A stretch of 64,000 nucleotides of DNA, from the NCBI RefSeq assembly GCF_009811655.1, contig NZ_BGJX01000017.1, forward strand, positions 1-64,000, in the 5' to 3' direction. The stretch's first letter is position 1. The number at the start of each line of letters is the position of its first letter. The position numbers and the translations under genes are program-made. The notes under the pieces were generated by a model. It did no database searches. It worked only from the letters and a program-made list of their open reading frames with translations, and was not told the DNA's origin. Below, one piece after another: positions 63,344 through 64,000 of the stretch. Source of the DNA: Methylosinus sp. Ce-a6 (GTDB taxonomy: Bacteria > Pseudomonadota > Alphaproteobacteria > Rhizobiales > Beijerinckiaceae).

Positions 63344-63465
63344 AGAGCGCATTCGGACATGATTTGTCCGAATGCGCTCTAGAATCTGTCCATGTTTCGT
63401 TGAAACATGGTTCTACCGCGTTTCCGACGCCGAACCGGCGGCCACTTCGGCTGGAAACGCTCTAG
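63344..63465. repeat. palindrome joined to a family A composite repeat
   Basis: AGAGCGCATTCGGACATG-A-TTTGTCCGAATGCGCTCT-like palindrome (63344-63380) runs straight into a diverged family-A hairpin (AGAATCTGTCCATGTTTCGT, TGAAACATGG) and an A module (GCGTTTCCGACGCCGAACCG, then GGCTGGAAACGCTCTAG). Three repeat families thus abut between 63279 and 63465. Confidence 0.7.
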
Positions 63466-63956
63466 TCGTCGGACAATTTGGCGTAGTTCACGAGGCGGGA
63501 CGCGCGCAGCAGTATGGCGCGCATTTTTTCGCCCCCACGCGCGCAGGTGGCGGCGAGGCGGTCGGGACTCTGCGGCGCGCCATTGCGATATTGCTGGCGC
63601 ACGGCGGCCACGCTGGCGACGGCGATCGTGTCGAGCTCGGCGACATAGGCTTCGAAGCGGCGCCTGAAGTCCGGGCTCACCCTGTCATAGGCGGCGAGCG
63701 CGGAATTGCGGCCGGAAAGCTGCGATTGCTCGAAATATTCCTTATATGTCACCGGACGCCAGGCGAGCAGATCGTCGATGAGCTCGGGCATGTGCGGCAA
63801 TTGCTCCAGCATCATCACGAGCTCGTTGAAGAGGTTGAGATAGTCGTTGGCCAGTCCGGACACCGGATTGACCAGCGGCTTGGAGGCGGAAAAAGGTTTC
63901 GGCGCTCGAGTGCCGTCGCCTTGATCGAGCGATGCGAATTGCGCGTCTGCCGTCAT
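63462..63956 (-). CDS. hypothetical protein, conserved-looking helical
   Basis: A 164-residue protein (MTADAQFASLDQGDGTRAPK start; VSGLANDYLNLFNELVMMLE and RRFEAYVAELDTIAVASVAA inside). The helical, alanine-rich pattern has some resemblance to phasin-type or small regulatory proteins, but I cannot assign a family. The start at 63956 is chosen over 63995. Its stop overlaps the end of the repeat mosaic by a few bases. Confidence 0.6.
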   Translation of the reverse strand: MTADAQFASLDQGDGTRAPKPFSASKPLVNPVSGLANDYLNLFNELVMMLEQLPHMPELIDDLLAWRPVTYKEYFEQSQLSGRNSALAAYDRVSPDFRRRFEAYVAELDTIAVASVAAVRQQYRNGAPQSPDRLAATCARGGEKMRAILLRASRLVNYAKLSDD

Positions 63957-64000
63957 TGGAAATCCCGATAGGTTGAGGGCCAATATGGGGTCCAATCGAT

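Overview
The window is a high-GC alphaproteobacterial chromosome segment. The gene families point to Hyphomicrobiales (Rhizobiales), and I infer a methanotroph-like relative of Methylosinus/Methylocystis. The supporting families are DUF6456 and a DnaA-domain-IV-like protein, DUF2852, DUF2336, an extensin-like lipoprotein, a giant growth-pole-ring-like protein, and BBP2-type porin. No rRNA operon or methane-oxidation gene is present, so the genus is an inference.

Layout. 1-560: scar of an integrative element at the 3' end of a tRNA-Met gene (serine-recombinase tail plus an ISAs1-type transposase tail). 0.9-13.5 kb: housekeeping and small accessory genes (yidD, DnaA-IV-like/DUF6456 pair, ABC exporter, a VapBC-type toxin-antitoxin pair, AIM24, typA, an orphan TAXI binding protein, argG, zur-like). 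13.7-18.8 kb: the prkA-yeaH-spoVR stress operon behind a good sigma-54 promoter match. 19-26 kb: TetR regulator, a FliO-like/ClC fusion protein, DUF2852, two more toxin-antitoxin pairs (Panacea/RelE-like and TacAT-like), an extensin-like lipoprotein and an orphan sulfate-binding protein. 26-33 kb: IS110-type remnant, L,D-transpeptidase, linear amide hydrolase, tRNA-Leu(GAG), a methyltransferase and SGNH pair, and an Hpt protein. 33.6-41.2 kb: one 7.6-kb gene for a 2522-residue membrane-anchored helical repeat protein, likely a GPR/RgsE-type polar growth scaffold. 41.5-50.7 kb: porin, lipoprotein, YfhO, HpcH/HpaI lyase, DUF2336, DUF3800 and NAD kinase. 51-64 kb: an AT-rich foreign methyltransferase, UDP-glucose dehydrogenase, malic enzyme, a GxxExxY gene bracketed by repeats, mutS, and an acyl-CoA dehydrogenase/enoyl-CoA hydratase pair.

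Intergenic DNA is dense in dispersed palindromic repeats. I separate at least five families (A-E); one (family A, six loci) has hairpin stems with compensatory base changes between copies. Three toxin-antitoxin pairs lie within 19 kb. Local AT-rich islands (about 22.0-22.9, 49.1-49.8 and 51.9-52.7 kb) mark likely transferred genes.

The observations I rate highest are the FliO-ClC fusion, the GxxExxY gene sitting exactly between two copies of a palindromic repeat that also supplies the start region of mutS, the 33-residue (3 x 11) repeat array of the giant protein, the Panacea toxin-antitoxin pair, and the covarying family-A repeats. All calls come from reading the sequence; no database search was run.
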